Source of the DNA: Janthinobacterium agaricidamnosum NBRC 102515 = DSM 9628
Lineage (GTDB): Bacteria > Pseudomonadota > Gammaproteobacteria > Burkholderiales > Burkholderiaceae_D
DNA: 64,000 nucleotides
NCBI RefSeq assembly: GCF_000723165.1
Contig: NZ_HG322949.1
Span: 2,135,639-2,199,638 of the forward strand
Reading direction: 5' to 3'
Numbering within the stretch: position 1 is the first letter of the stretch; each line of letters opens with the position of its first letter. The notes under the pieces are model-generated. The model saw only the letters and a list, made by a program, of their open reading frames with translations. It ran no database searches and was not told the origin of the DNA. A program made the translations under genes and the position numbers. Below, one piece after another: positions 27,524 through 36,857 of the stretch.

Positions 27524-27559
27524 GTCCAGCCCCCTGCATGCCGGCGCAGGGGGCTGGAC
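27524..27559. terminator. 14-bp hairpin between convergent lyase genes
   Basis: GTCCAGCCCCCTGC (27524-27537) and GCAGGGGGCTGGAC (27546-27559) pair perfectly around an 8-nt loop. Neither side carries a T-tract. Its position between the convergent PL7-like and PL5-like stops suggests a bidirectional terminator. Confidence 0.6.
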
Positions 27560-27568
27560 GGGAACAGT

Positions 27569-28723
27569 TCAAGAATAATAGCGCTGCGAAAACATCACTT
27601 GCAGCCATGCGGGGGACGGCGCCAGACGGGCGCCCACTTGCTCGTAGCGCTTGTCGAGCTTGCATGCCAGCCAGCAAAGGGACGACGCCTGGTTGCGGTC
27701 CCATGTTCCAGAGTAACCCTTGACACCGGCATCGGCGCGGCGCGCGTCGAACGGCACCTTGCTGTGCACGAATTCGTCGTGCATCCGCTGGCCCAGGATG
27801 TAGGGCCGCATCCATTCGACCGCCTTGGCCAGGCGTCCCTGCGCCTCTTCGGCGCCATACCAGTCCTGGCCATGGGCCGCCGCCATGCAGGCTGTCATCA
27901 GCAACGGTTCCAGCGTGTAGGTGACATAGTGCAAGGCATCGCGTTCGGCGAAGTCGTAGGTCTTGCCGTCGGCATCGATATTGCGCATCACCTGGTGCAT
28001 GAACGCGATGCGGGCCGTCTTGATCAGCTTTGCGTCGCCGCTATAAAAGGCCGCCGCCGTGCCGATCTTGACGCGGTGGCTTTGCCAGTTGTTCACGCTG
28101 GTCGATTTGGGACCATTGATGATGTCGCTGGACAGATAGCCGCGCGCCAGTTGCACGCACCAGCGCTGGCCTGCCGCCACCAGGTCAGCCGGCATTTGCT
28201 CGGCCAGCAAGTCCGCCGCCCATAACATGCTGGGCAGCTCGGTTTCATCGATAGGATTGAAGGAGGGCTGGTATTTGCCCAGCCATGTATCCAGGTAGCG
28301 CAAGGCGGCGTCGGCACAGGCGCGCCGGCCCGACAGCCGGTAAGCCAGCGCCTGCAAACGCGCCTGGCGCCAGTCTTCCTGGGCGTCCAGGCTGGCTGCG
28401 CGCTGGCCTTCGCCGTCAAGCAAGCCTTCGGTATGGACCCGGCTCATGAAATGCGGCTGCCGTTCCAGTGCCCGCTCGGCGCTGTTGCCCAGTTGACGCG
28501 CCAGCACCGCCGTGGCGCCGGCGGCCAGCGAGGCGGCGCGGGTCGCCGGCATCAGCGCGAACGTGGTTGGCGGGGCCGGATTTGCCGCGAGCGCCCAGCG
28601 CAGCGGCAGCATGCCGGCGGCGGCCGCGCCCAGCAGGCGCCGCCGGTGGATGTGCGGTGGAGTTGCTAGCCGGGTCTGGCGCTGAGACAGCTGGCTTTGT
28701 TGTTGTAGATGCTGGTCGATCAC
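27569..28723 (-). CDS. Alginate lyase family (PL5-like) protein
   Basis: A 384-residue protein with an alpha/alpha-barrel lyase pattern of the alginate_lyase (AlgL) family. NNWQSHRVKIG at 211-221 matches the NNxxxW/H active-site region, and the TYDFAERDALHYVTYTLEPLL segment matches the central helices. The N-terminus has RRRLLGAAAAG near residues 27-37, resembling a twin-arginine signal, so export folded to the periplasm is possible. The start is a GTG at 28723 without a strong ribosome binding site. With the two convergent PL7-like lipoproteins it suggests one polysaccharide-degrading locus; substrate not proven. Confidence 0.72.
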   Translation of the reverse strand: MIDQHLQQQSQLSQRQTRLATPPHIHRRRLLGAAAAGMLPLRWALAANPAPPTTFALMPATRAASLAAGATAVLARQLGNSAERALERQPHFMSRVHTEGLLDGEGQRAASLDAQEDWRQARLQALAYRLSGRRACADAALRYLDTWLGKYQPSFNPIDETELPSMLWAADLLAEQMPADLVAAGQRWCVQLARGYLSSDIINGPKSTSVNNWQSHRVKIGTAAAFYSGDAKLIKTARIAFMHQVMRNIDADGKTYDFAERDALHYVTYTLEPLLMTACMAAAHGQDWYGAEEAQGRLAKAVEWMRPYILGQRMHDEFVHSKVPFDARRADAGVKGYSGTWDRNQASSLCWLACKLDKRYEQVGARLAPSPAWLQVMFSQRYYS

Positions 28724-28927
28724 GCCGGTTTCTCTGTTGGTTGAATAGGGAGCCAGTATATTGAAATACTATCGTATGGAAATTATATCCGGCTTAAGGC
28801 GATTGGCGGCGGCGCGGAATCCGCGCTACGCCAGATCAAGTTTTCTGTTGTGTAATCATACTTTCTCTTGGGAAAACTTTACGTGCAATGTTTCCTTATA
28901 TAACATAGCGGGCTCTATCAACATGAA

Positions 28928-29028
28928 GAGCGTCGGACAAAACGTTCAGGGCAACGCGCATTGCCGTAGGCAATACGAATGGCCGGCAAGGCAATGCAAC
29001 GCCGCCATCGACGTTTTGTCCGGCGCTC
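28928..29028. repeat. 101-bp imperfect palindromic element upstream of the KfrA-like gene
   Basis: The ends are 18-bp near-perfect inverted repeats: GAGCGTCGGACAAAACGT at 28928-28945 and its complement ACGTTTTGTCCGGCGCTC at 29011-29028, with one mismatch. Inside, GCATTGCC and GGCAATGC can form a second stem. It ends 20 bp before the KfrA-like start. It may be a MITE or REP-like element, or an operator or mRNA hairpin controlling that gene. The rest of the 325-bp gap from 28724 shows nothing else I can support. Confidence 0.6.
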
Positions 29029-29048
29029 CCAATAACACTAAAGAGTAC

Positions 29049-29804
29049 ATGATGGGACGTGAAGCCAGGGTAAGCCCCGAACAAGTCAATAGCGCCGCCG
29101 ATGCGATGGTGGCGGAAGGCGTCAAGCCGAGCGCGCGCGCGGTGCGCGAACGCCTGGGCAATATCGGCTGCCTGGGAACCATCAGCAAGTTATTGCAACG
29201 CCGCAAGGCCGGCCAGCAGCGCCAGGTTGCCGCGGTGGCCGACTTGTCGCCGGTATTACAGCGCGCGATACTCGATTTTGTCGGCCAGGAAATCAGTGCC
29301 AACAATACTGAACACGAAGCGGAATCCAGCGAGCAACAGCAAGAGCTGAGCGACCTGGCGACCGAAAACGAACGCCAGCAAGACACCATCGACAATCAGG
29401 TGGCCGAGCTGGACGGCACCAGGGAAGAGCTGGAGCGCGAACGGCTGGTGGCGGGGCAGGCCCGCACCGACCTGGCCAAGGCCCAGTTAAAACTGGAAAG
29501 TTTGCCGCGCCTGGAAGAGGCCGCTGAAAAAGCGCGCATGGATCTGGCCAAGGCGCAATTCAAGCTGGAAGATATTCCACGGCTGGAAGAGGCGGCGCAA
29601 CAGGCGCGCGCCGAACTGATCCAGGCGCAATTGAAACTGGAAAGCATGACCCGGCTGGAAGGCGAACTGGCGGCGCTGCGGGGCGAGCTGGAGGCGGAGC
29701 GCGAGGAGCTGGCCGAGGTGCGCGCCGAACTCGATGAAGAGCGCACCTTGCGCATCAAGGCCCAGCAATTCATCGTCGATCCGATCTTCAAGACGCCGCT
29801 GTAA
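29049..29804 (+). CDS. KfrA N-terminal DNA-binding domain protein with long coiled coil
   Basis: A 251-residue protein. The N-terminus (about 5-75; ARVSPEQVNSAADAMVAEGVKPSARAVRERLG) matches the KfrA DNA-binding helix-turn-helix domain, and residues 95-245 are an uninterrupted coiled coil. The coil holds three roughly 25-residue repeats built on LAKAQLKLESLPRLEEAA. KfrA of plasmids is a coiled-coil autorepressor involved in stable maintenance; chromosomal homologues are less understood and may organise DNA. The start at 29049 (or 29052) follows AAGAG; the open frame from 28761 runs through the palindrome and is not used. Confidence 0.82.
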   Translation: MMGREARVSPEQVNSAADAMVAEGVKPSARAVRERLGNIGCLGTISKLLQRRKAGQQRQVAAVADLSPVLQRAILDFVGQEISANNTEHEAESSEQQQELSDLATENERQQDTIDNQVAELDGTREELERERLVAGQARTDLAKAQLKLESLPRLEEAAEKARMDLAKAQFKLEDIPRLEEAAQQARAELIQAQLKLESMTRLEGELAALRGELEAEREELAEVRAELDEERTLRIKAQQFIVDPIFKTPL

Positions 29805-29805
29805 T

Positions 29806-30180
29806 TCATAGTTCGATCGGCGCGACCTCGGTGCCGATATCGGGCGCCGAGTAATGCAGGCTGAAATACACAAAGGCCGCCAGATTCAGCATCACCGTGA
29901 TCCAGAACATGAGCCGGAACGCCGGCTTGCCCGATTTGTGGCGCAGCCATTGTTGCGCCAGCACGGCGCCCGGCCAGCCGCATAACAGCCCCAGCAGCAG
30001 CAGCGTGCGTTCCGGCGTGCGCCAGCGGCCAGCCTTGGCGGCGTTTTTGTCGATCGCGTAGGCGACGAAGCAGCTCAGGCTCAGCGCGCCATAAATGACG
30101 GCGACCATGGCCGGGATGTGGCAAAAGAAGGTTGCCGCCAGATACAGGGCAACAAACAGCAGGATGGCGAGGTAGGGCAT
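29806..30180 (-). CDS. DUF1294 domain-containing membrane protein
   Basis: A 124-residue inner-membrane protein with about four helices. The central YAIDKNAAKAGRWRTPERTLLLLGLLCGWPGA and QQWLRHKSGKPAFRLMFW segments are the DUF1294 signature. Function is unknown; some family members carry a cold-shock domain, absent here. It starts 7 bp after the stop of the PLP-decarboxylase gene, so cotranscription is likely. Its stop is one base from the KfrA-like stop on the other strand. Confidence 0.87.
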   Translation of the reverse strand: MPYLAILLFVALYLAATFFCHIPAMVAVIYGALSLSCFVAYAIDKNAAKAGRWRTPERTLLLLGLLCGWPGAVLAQQWLRHKSGKPAFRLMFWITVMLNLAAFVYFSLHYSAPDIGTEVAPIEL

Positions 30181-30187
30181 GGTGGCT

Positions 30188-31789
30188 TTAGGTGTTGAGT
30201 TGCTTGCCTGGTTCGGCCAGCAGTAGCGTGCCCAGCTGGCGCTGTTCGGCCAGGATGGCCCGCAAATGCCGCGGCCGGGTCCTGACGTTGCTCAGCACCA
30301 CGCGCAATACCGTGGTCTGGCCCGGATAGGCGGTCGACTCCAGCACCGTGCGCGATACAAAACTGGTCCCTTGCGCCTTTTGGCGGTTTTGCAGCTTCGC
30401 GTTCAATTCATTGACTTTCTGGTTCAGCAGCAGCGCCGCTTCCATGTTGCCGTGTGCCAACAAGCCAGCCAGTTGTTCGCGCCACTGTTGCGGAATATAA
30501 CGATAGGTCAGGATAAAAGTGTCCGAATCGGTCATCAACTCGAAGTCTTGCTGGTCGGCCAGCAACTCGCGCATCTGGCCGGTCAGCGTGGCCGCCTGTT
30601 GCAGCAGCGCCGTATAGCCGTCGACGCCGAAGATCTTGAACGAGGTCCACAGTTTTAATGCGTCGAAACGGCGCGAACCTTCCAGCGAGGTTTGGCCCAG
30701 GTCGCCTGAATTGCTGCGCAAGATGTAGTTGGCGTTGTGCTTCAGCTGGTTCAGGCTGTTGCGATCCTTGAACAGCACCATGCTTTGCGCCATCGGCACC
30801 CACAGCAGCTTGTGGCCGTCGATGACCACCGAATCGGCCCGTGCGATGCCGTCATACAGCGGCCGGAACTGTTCGGCCAGCAACAGCGCACCGCCCCAGG
30901 CGGCATCGACGTGGAACCAGATCTGTTCGCGCTCGGCAATCTCGGCCATGGCCGCCAGCGGGTCGATGGCGCCGGTTTCGGTGGTGCCGGCGATGCCGAC
31001 CATGGCGACGATCTTGATCTGCGCCTGTTTCAGTTCGGCGATCTTTTCTTGCAGCGCGGCGATGTCGATGCGATTATCGCGGCCGACCGGCACCAGGTGC
31101 AGCGCGGCTTCGCCCAGGCCCAGCGTGGCCAGCGATTTTTTCAAGGAATAATGACTGCGCGCCGAGCCGATCACGGCCAGGCCGCGGTAGCCCGACTGTG
31201 TCATCGTGGCAAACAAACCCTGCTTGCGGGTGCCCGGCAATTGATGTTCCAGCGCCACCGCCAGCGCCGTCAGGTTGCCCATGGTGCCGCCATTGACGAC
31301 GTTGCCCAGCGCGTGGCCGGTGTCGCGCATCGACGCGGCATACTCGGCGTCGCCGCGCCGGTACACCTGGCGGTGCAGCCAGCCGATCAGTTGTTTTTCG
31401 ATCAGCGTCGAGACATACGCCGTTTCGATCTTGACCTGGTTCTGGTTCAGCGCCGCCGTAAACGCTTCGGCCAGTACGCTGACCCACGGCAAGGCCTGGG
31501 TCATGTGGCCGATGTACATCGGGTGATTCAGTTGCGCCGTGTGGGTCAGTACCTTGCTGTCGAGCAAATCGAGGAAGTCCGCCACCGGCATGCCGCCGGC
31601 CGGCGGATCGATCTCGGTGAACTGCGGCAGCAATTCGGCGTGCGGCGTGGACGGGTAGGGCTGGCTGCGTTGCGCGGCCAGCCAGCCGCCCAGCATCCGC
31701 AGCGCCTTGTGCAGCGGCGCCGGTGCTTGCTTCAGCGTATCGATTGAAAAGTGCTGTTGCAGCAGCTGGTCCATCCTGGTATCTGTCAT
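30188..31789 (-). CDS. Group II pyridoxal-phosphate-dependent decarboxylase
   Basis: A 533-residue fold-type I decarboxylase of the glutamate/aromatic-L-amino-acid/2,4-diaminobutyrate group. NGGTMGNLTAL (167-176) contacts the PLP phosphate, the cofactor Asp is in FHVDAAWGG (Asp295) and the Schiff-base Lys is Lys327 in DGHKLLW. The length and C-terminal domain are complete. The substrate cannot be fixed from motifs; diaminobutyrate, tyrosine/DOPA or cysteine-sulfinate are all possible. It is upstream of, and probably cotranscribed with, a DUF1294 gene. Confidence 0.88.
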   Translation of the reverse strand: MTDTRMDQLLQQHFSIDTLKQAPAPLHKALRMLGGWLAAQRSQPYPSTPHAELLPQFTEIDPPAGGMPVADFLDLLDSKVLTHTAQLNHPMYIGHMTQALPWVSVLAEAFTAALNQNQVKIETAYVSTLIEKQLIGWLHRQVYRRGDAEYAASMRDTGHALGNVVNGGTMGNLTALAVALEHQLPGTRKQGLFATMTQSGYRGLAVIGSARSHYSLKKSLATLGLGEAALHLVPVGRDNRIDIAALQEKIAELKQAQIKIVAMVGIAGTTETGAIDPLAAMAEIAEREQIWFHVDAAWGGALLLAEQFRPLYDGIARADSVVIDGHKLLWVPMAQSMVLFKDRNSLNQLKHNANYILRSNSGDLGQTSLEGSRRFDALKLWTSFKIFGVDGYTALLQQAATLTGQMRELLADQQDFELMTDSDTFILTYRYIPQQWREQLAGLLAHGNMEAALLLNQKVNELNAKLQNRQKAQGTSFVSRTVLESTAYPGQTTVLRVVLSNVRTRPRHLRAILAEQRQLGTLLLAEPGKQLNT

Positions 31790-31893
31790 GGCGAATTTCT
31801 TGGTTAACGAGTCTTGCCGCTGCTTATACCTCGCGGTCCGCCGCGAACAGTGTCATTTACAGTGAGTACTGCGGGTGTTGAACAAAAGCAAAA

Positions 31894-31935
31894 CGCCCTG
31901 GCGGAGCCGGGATTTTACCCGAGTCCGCCAGGGCG
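31894..31935 (-). terminator. Rho-independent terminator of trpS
   Basis: CGCCCTGGCGGA (31894-31905) and TCCGCCAGGGCG (31924-31935) form a 12-bp stem. On the minus strand it is followed by TTTTGCTTTTG. It lies 17 bp past the trpS stop. Confidence 0.85.
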
Positions 31936-31952
31936 CATCAAATTGCGACTGC

Positions 31953-32969
31953 TTAGAAGTAGCTCAGTCCCAATGCCGCCTTGACTTCATCGGCGGTCCT
32001 GGCCGCGACTTCGCGTGCCTTGAAGGTACCTTCTTTTAACATTTGCAGCACTTGGCCACGGTCTTTGGCGAACTCTTCGCGGCGTGTGCGTATCGGCGCC
32101 AGCAAGTCTTGCAACACGCCTTCCAGGCGTTTCTTGACGATGCTGTCGCCCAGCCCGCCGCGCACATAATGGGCTTTCATGTCCGCCAGGCCAGCCTGGT
32201 CCGGGTCGAACGCATCCAGGTAAATGAAGGCGACGTTGCCTTCCAGGTGGCCCGGATCCTCGACGCGCAAGTGCAGCGGATCGGTATAGACCTTCTTGAC
32301 GGCGGCGCTGATGTCGGCGGCGCTGGCGCCCAGGTTGATGGTGTTGCCCAGCGATTTGCTCATCTTGGCCTTGCCGTCGATGCCAGGCAGGCGGCCGATT
32401 TCCGGCACCAGCGCCTTGCATTCGACCAGGATGTCGCGGTTGACCAGGCGGTTGAAGCGGCGCACGATTTCATTGGTTTGCTCGATCATCGGGATCTGGT
32501 CTTCGCCGACCGGCACCAGCGCGGCCTTGAAGGCGCTGATGTCGGCGGCCTGGCTGGCCGGGTAGGTCAGGAAGCCGGCCGGAATGTCGCGCTCGAAGCC
32601 GCGCAGCACGATTTCCTGCTTGACGGTCGGGTTGCGCTCCAGGCGCGCCACGGTGACCATGTTCAGGTAATAAAAGGTCAGTTCGGCCAGTTCCGGGATT
32701 TGCGACTGGATCAGGATGGTCGACTTGGCTGGATCGATGCCGACCGCCAGGTAGTCGAGCGCGACTTCGACCACGTTGCGGCGCACCTTGTCGGTGTCTT
32801 CCATATTGTCGGTCAGCGCCTGGGCATCGGCCAGCATGATGAATTGCCGGTAGTCGTGCTGGTAGGCGACGCGGTTGCGCAGGCTGCCGACAAAATGGCC
32901 GAGGTGCAAGGGACCAGTCGGACGGTCGCCGGTCAGGATCACGGAGGGAGTAGCTGGCTGGGTGCTCAT
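31953..32969 (-). CDS. trpS: Tryptophan--tRNA ligase
   Basis: A 338-residue class I aminoacyl-tRNA synthetase that charges tRNA-Trp. The HIGH-type motif is PLHLGHF near residues 21-27, and [10 protein letters not shown] is the KMSKS loop near residue 200. The segment [19 protein letters not shown] is also typical of TrpS. The ATG at 32969 has AAGGAAAC upstream; a TTG one codon earlier is disregarded. It is flanked downstream by its own terminator. A 473-bp gap separates it from the divergent hydrolase gene. Confidence 0.95.
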   Translation of the reverse strand: MSTQPATPSVILTGDRPTGPLHLGHFVGSLRNRVAYQHDYRQFIMLADAQALTDNMEDTDKVRRNVVEVALDYLAVGIDPAKSTILIQSQIPELAELTFYYLNMVTVARLERNPTVKQEIVLRGFERDIPAGFLTYPASQAADISAFKAALVPVGEDQIPMIEQTNEIVRRFNRLVNRDILVECKALVPEIGRLPGIDGKAKMSKSLGNTINLGASAADISAAVKKVYTDPLHLRVEDPGHLEGNVAFIYLDAFDPDQAGLADMKAHYVRGGLGDSIVKKRLEGVLQDLLAPIRTRREEFAKDRGQVLQMLKEGTFKAREVAARTADEVKAALGLSYF

Positions 32970-33442
32970 CAAGTTTCCTTTCGAGTCGCCCCAATCAAGA
33001 TGGTCTGGGCTTGGTCATGCCCGAAACGCCACCCAGTCGAGGCGGCGTTGATCATAAATCACATCACTTTGCAGTGGCCGCGCGGTTTGAGCGGGGCCAC
33101 CAATTCGTGCAAGAGTGAGGGGATGGGATAAATTTCATGGCGGTATGGTTGCAGTTTGACGGCGCGCTGTCAAGGTGTGACGTCATTTAAATTGACATCG
33201 TATTCACATCGCACACCTTGTTAGCGTGTCGGCATTTGTTACAACATCGTTCACAGGTCCGGTCAGGCGCCGCCGATGCATGCCTTGTCGTCGTTTAGCC
33301 GCCTGAACCGCGAGATTGCTTTATGCTCAAGCGTTGGGTACTATCACCGGCACGCTCTGCCGGGCGCCCCATACCCGGACATGAGCAGCTTGAGTTTCTA
33401 CCCGAAGTTCTGTCTGGCCCAAATCCCTGTTTGGAGAAAAAT
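32970..33442. other. Intergenic region between divergent trpS and CocE/NonD hydrolase genes
   Basis: I see no convincing gene in these 473 bp. The middle part (33170-33250) is AT-richer, contains a TTGACA, and probably holds the hydrolase promoter, but no matching -10 box stands out. No attenuator or T-box-like structure was recognised upstream of trpS. Confidence 0.45.
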
Positions 33443-35380
33443 ATGCGCGTCTGGCAATCTGCCCAGCTCACCGGTTTTGTATTATTCAGTTCCTTCTTCC
33501 TGTCGCCGGCGATGGCGCAAATCACGCCGATGACGCCCGATATCGGCGCCAGGCTGGAAGCGTTCGACCAGGGCGCCGATTACATCAAGCGCGTGGTGAT
33601 GATCCCGATGCGCGACGGCGTCAAGCTGTACACCGTGATCGTGGTGCCGAAGAACGCCAGCCGCGCACCGATCATCCTGACCCGCACGCCCTACAACGCG
33701 GCGCGCCGGGCCAATCGCAGTGTCAGCCCGCATATGCTGGCGATCTTGCCGCAAGGCGATGAAATATTCGTCAACGAAGGATATATCCGGGTGTTCCAGG
33801 ACGTGCGCGGAAAATATGGTTCCGAAGGCGATTACGTGATGACGCGGCCGATCAGCGGCCCGCTCAACGATAGCAAGATCGATCACGCCACCGATGCGTG
33901 GGACACGATAGACTGGCTGGTCAAGAACGTGCCTGAAACCAATGGCAAAGTCGGCATGCTGGGTTCGTCCTACGAAGGCTTTACGGTGCTGATGGCGCTG
34001 GCCGACCCGCATCCGGCGTTGAAGGTCGCGGTGCCGATGAGCGCGATGGTGGACGGCTGGCGCGGCGACGACTGGTTCCACAATGGCGCTTTCCGCCAAA
34101 AGAACATGGGGTACTTCGCCAGCCAGACTTCCGCGCGCGGTGGCGGCGAAGCGCCATCGACCGGCATCTACGACGATTACCAAAGTTATCTGCAAGCCGG
34201 TTCGGCTGGCGACTACGCCAGCAAACTCGGCATCGACCGCCTGACTTATAGCAAGAAATTGTTCGAGCATCCGGCCTACGACAGTTACTGGCAAGAACAG
34301 GCGCTCGACAAGATCCTGGCCAAGCGGCCGATCAAGGTGCCGACCATGTACGTGGTCGGCCAGTGGGACCAGGAAGACATCTACGGCCCGTACGCGGTGT
34401 ACCAGGCGCTGGAGCCGAAGGACAAGGCCAACAACATGAATTACCTGGCGGTCGGACCGTGGCGGCACAGCGGCGTCAACTATGAGGGTTCCAGCCTGGG
34501 CCCGCTGAAATTCGACGGCGACACCGCGCTGCAATTCCGGCGCGACGTGATGCAGCCCTTCCTCGACCAATACCTGAAGGATGGCGCGCCTGTCGCCAGC
34601 ACGCCGCCGGTGCTGTTTTACCAAACCGGCAGCAACAAATGGCAGCATTTGCAGCAATGGCCGCTGGCTTGCGCCAAAGGCTGTCCGGCGCCGTTAAAGC
34701 CGATTTACCTGCAAGACGGCTTCAAGCTCGGTTTCGACAGCCCGCAGGGCGGCGCGCAGGCCTACGATGAATATGTCGCCGATCCGGCCAAGCCGGTGCC
34801 GTTCGTGCCGCGTCCGGTGCGCATGGACGATGGCAATGTGTGGAAACCGTGGCTGGTCAGCGACCAGCGCGCGTATGCCGACCGCACCGACGTGCTCAGC
34901 TATGTGTCGGAACCGTTGAAGGCAGCGTTGCAGATTTCCGGCGCGGCGCTGGTCAAGCTGTACGCATCGACCAGCGGCAGCGACGCCGATTGGGTGGTCA
35001 AGCTGATCGACGTGTATCCGGACGAGGTGCCGTCGCAGCCGGAACTGGGCGGTTACCAGTTGGGCATCGCGATGGATATTTTCCGCGGCCGCTACCGCGA
35101 CAGCCTGGAACATCCGTCGCCGATTCCCGCCAACAAGATCGAACGCTACCGTTTCGTCTTGCCGAACGCCAATCACGTGTTCTTGCCGGGCCACCGTATC
35201 GCGGTGCAGGTGCAATCGAGCTGGTTCCCGCTGTACGACCGCAATCCGCAAACCTATGTGCCGAATATCTTCTTCGCCCAGCCAGGCGATTACCGGAAGG
35301 CGACGCAGCGGGTCTATCACTCGGCCGGCGCGGCCAGTTCGATCGACTTGCCGATCGTCGAGGCGGGCGCGGCAAAATGA
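33443..35380 (+). CDS. CocE/NonD family hydrolase, alpha-amino-acid ester hydrolase-like
   Basis: A 645-residue secreted serine hydrolase with a signal peptide (QLTGFVLFSSFFLSPAMA-Q). The nucleophile is Ser176 in GSSYEG, the catalytic His is His342 in GPWRHSG, and the C-terminal half is the X-Pro dipeptidyl-peptidase jelly-roll domain. Three acidic residues that define alpha-amino-acid ester hydrolases seem present: the Asp in GDDWFHNGAF and Glu311-Asp312 in WDQEDIYG. Known family enzymes hydrolyse and transfer alpha-amino acyl groups, including those of ampicillin and cephalexin; activity here is inferred. The ATG at 33443 follows TTGGAG and starts the signal peptide; upstream in-frame codons are rejected. 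Confidence 0.88.
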   Translation: MRVWQSAQLTGFVLFSSFFLSPAMAQITPMTPDIGARLEAFDQGADYIKRVVMIPMRDGVKLYTVIVVPKNASRAPIILTRTPYNAARRANRSVSPHMLAILPQGDEIFVNEGYIRVFQDVRGKYGSEGDYVMTRPISGPLNDSKIDHATDAWDTIDWLVKNVPETNGKVGMLGSSYEGFTVLMALADPHPALKVAVPMSAMVDGWRGDDWFHNGAFRQKNMGYFASQTSARGGGEAPSTGIYDDYQSYLQAGSAGDYASKLGIDRLTYSKKLFEHPAYDSYWQEQALDKILAKRPIKVPTMYVVGQWDQEDIYGPYAVYQALEPKDKANNMNYLAVGPWRHSGVNYEGSSLGPLKFDGDTALQFRRDVMQPFLDQYLKDGAPVASTPPVLFYQTGSNKWQHLQQWPLACAKGCPAPLKPIYLQDGFKLGFDSPQGGAQAYDEYVADPAKPVPFVPRPVRMDDGNVWKPWLVSDQRAYADRTDVLSYVSEPLKAALQISGAALVKLYASTSGSDADWVVKLIDVYPDEVPSQPELGGYQLGIAMDIFRGRYRDSLEHPSPIPANKIERYRFVLPNANHVFLPGHRIAVQVQSSWFPLYDRNPQTYVPNIFFAQPGDYRKATQRVYHSAGAASSIDLPIVEAGAAK

Positions 35381-35517
35381 TGGCGTAGTGAATACGTGTC
35401 GAGCGGCGGTCATCGCGGCCGCTTGATGCTGACAATCAAGATTTTGCCGTGGATTGGCGAATCTTGAAACTTGTGATCACATCAGAATTGTAATTGAGCC
35501 TCAAACTTCTTGTATTG

Positions 35518-35551
35518 ATTCTATATTTCCATTATTATTGAAATATAGAAT
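35518..35551. promoter_or_regulatory. Perfect 12-bp palindrome upstream of arsB
   Basis: ATTCTATATTTC (35518-35529) and GAAATATAGAAT (35540-35551) are perfect inverted repeats with a 10-bp AT-rich spacer, 25 bp before the arsB start. The position and dyad suggest an operator, for example for an ArsR-type repressor, although no arsR gene is in the window. A 5'-UTR hairpin is the alternative. Confidence 0.5.
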
Positions 35552-35576
35552 TTATTTGCAAGAAAGGATGTGCAAC

Positions 35577-36857
35577 ATGATCGCTGCCGTGAGTATTTTC
35601 CTTGCCACCCTGACCCTGGTGATCTGGCAGCCGCGCGGGCTCGGCATCGGCTGGAGCGCGGCGCTGGGCGCACTGGCGGCGTTGCTGGCCGGCGTGATCC
35701 AGTGGCACGATATTCCGGTGGTGTGGCAGATCGTCTGGAATGCGACCGGCACGTTTATCGCCGTCATCATCATCAGCCTGCTGCTCGACCAGGCCGGTTT
35801 TTTCGAGTGGGCCGCCTTGCATGTGGTCCGCTGGGGCGGCGGTGGCGGCCGCAAGCTGTTCATGCTGCTGGTGTTGCTGGGCGCCACTGTGTCGGCGCTG
35901 TTCGCCAACGATGGCGCGGCGCTGATCCTGACGCCGATCGTCATCGCGATCTTGCTGGAATTACGCTTTTCAGCCCGGGCCACGCTGGCGTTCGTGATGG
36001 CGGCCGGTTTTATCGCCGACACCGCCAGCTTGCCGCTGGTGGTGTCGAACCTGGTCAACATCGTGTCCGCCGACTTTTTCAGGATCGGTTTTGCCTCGTA
36101 TGCGGCGGTGATGGTGCCGGTCAACCTGGTCGCCGTCGCGACCAGTCTCGGCGTACTGGTCTGGTTTTTCCGCAAGGATATTCCGCAGCGTTACGATGTG
36201 GCGCAACTGAAGGCGCCGCAAGCGGCGATCCGCGACCTGGCCACGTTCAAGGCGGGCTGGCTGGTGCTGGCCCTGTTGCTGGCTGGATTCTTCTGGCTGG
36301 AGCCGGTCGGCGTGCCGATCAGTGTCGTGGCGGCGGCCGGCGCGCTGTTGCTGCTGGCCGTCGCCGCAAGAGGGCAGGCGATCCCGGTACGCTCGGTGCT
36401 ACACCATGCGCCGTGGCATATCGTGGTGTTTTCGCTCGGTATGTATCTGGTGGTATATGGCTTGCGCAACGCCGGCCTGACGACTTGCCTGAGCGCCATG
36501 CTGGACAATTTTTCCCGGCACGGCGTGTGGGGCGCGGCGCTCGGCACCGGCTTGTTGACGGCCTTGCTGTCGTCGGTGATGAATAATATGCCGACCGTGC
36601 TGGTCGGTGCGCTGGCGATCGATGCCAGCACGGCGCAGGGCGCGGTGCGCCAGGCGATGATTTATGCCAACATCATCGGCAGCGACCTGGGGCCGAAGAT
36701 GACGCCGATCGGCAGCCTGGCAACCTTGTTGTGGCTACATGTATTGGCCAGCAAAAAGATCGATATTTCTTGGGGATACTATTTCCGCACCGGCGTGGTG
36801 CTGACCGTGCCGGTGCTGTTGCTGACGCTGGCCGCGCTGGCGCTGCGCCTCGCCTGA
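35577..36857 (+). CDS. arsB: ArsB-type arsenite efflux/anion transporter
   Basis: A 426-residue membrane protein of the ArsB/NhaD (ion transporter) superfamily with about 11-12 helices. [18 protein letters not shown] and [25 protein letters not shown] in the first half and [17 protein letters not shown] near residue 340 in the second are classic ArsB inverted-repeat motifs. It would export arsenite or antimonite. The ATG at 35577 has AAGG at proper spacing. No arsC or arsR is adjacent. The stop abuts the convergent mntP stop with no gap. Confidence 0.88.
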   Translation: MIAAVSIFLATLTLVIWQPRGLGIGWSAALGALAALLAGVIQWHDIPVVWQIVWNATGTFIAVIIISLLLDQAGFFEWAALHVVRWGGGGGRKLFMLLVLLGATVSALFANDGAALILTPIVIAILLELRFSARATLAFVMAAGFIADTASLPLVVSNLVNIVSADFFRIGFASYAAVMVPVNLVAVATSLGVLVWFFRKDIPQRYDVAQLKAPQAAIRDLATFKAGWLVLALLLAGFFWLEPVGVPISVVAAAGALLLLAVAARGQAIPVRSVLHHAPWHIVVFSLGMYLVVYGLRNAGLTTCLSAMLDNFSRHGVWGAALGTGLLTALLSSVMNNMPTVLVGALAIDASTAQGAVRQAMIYANIIGSDLGPKMTPIGSLATLLWLHVLASKKIDISWGYYFRTGVVLTVPVLLLTLAALALRLA

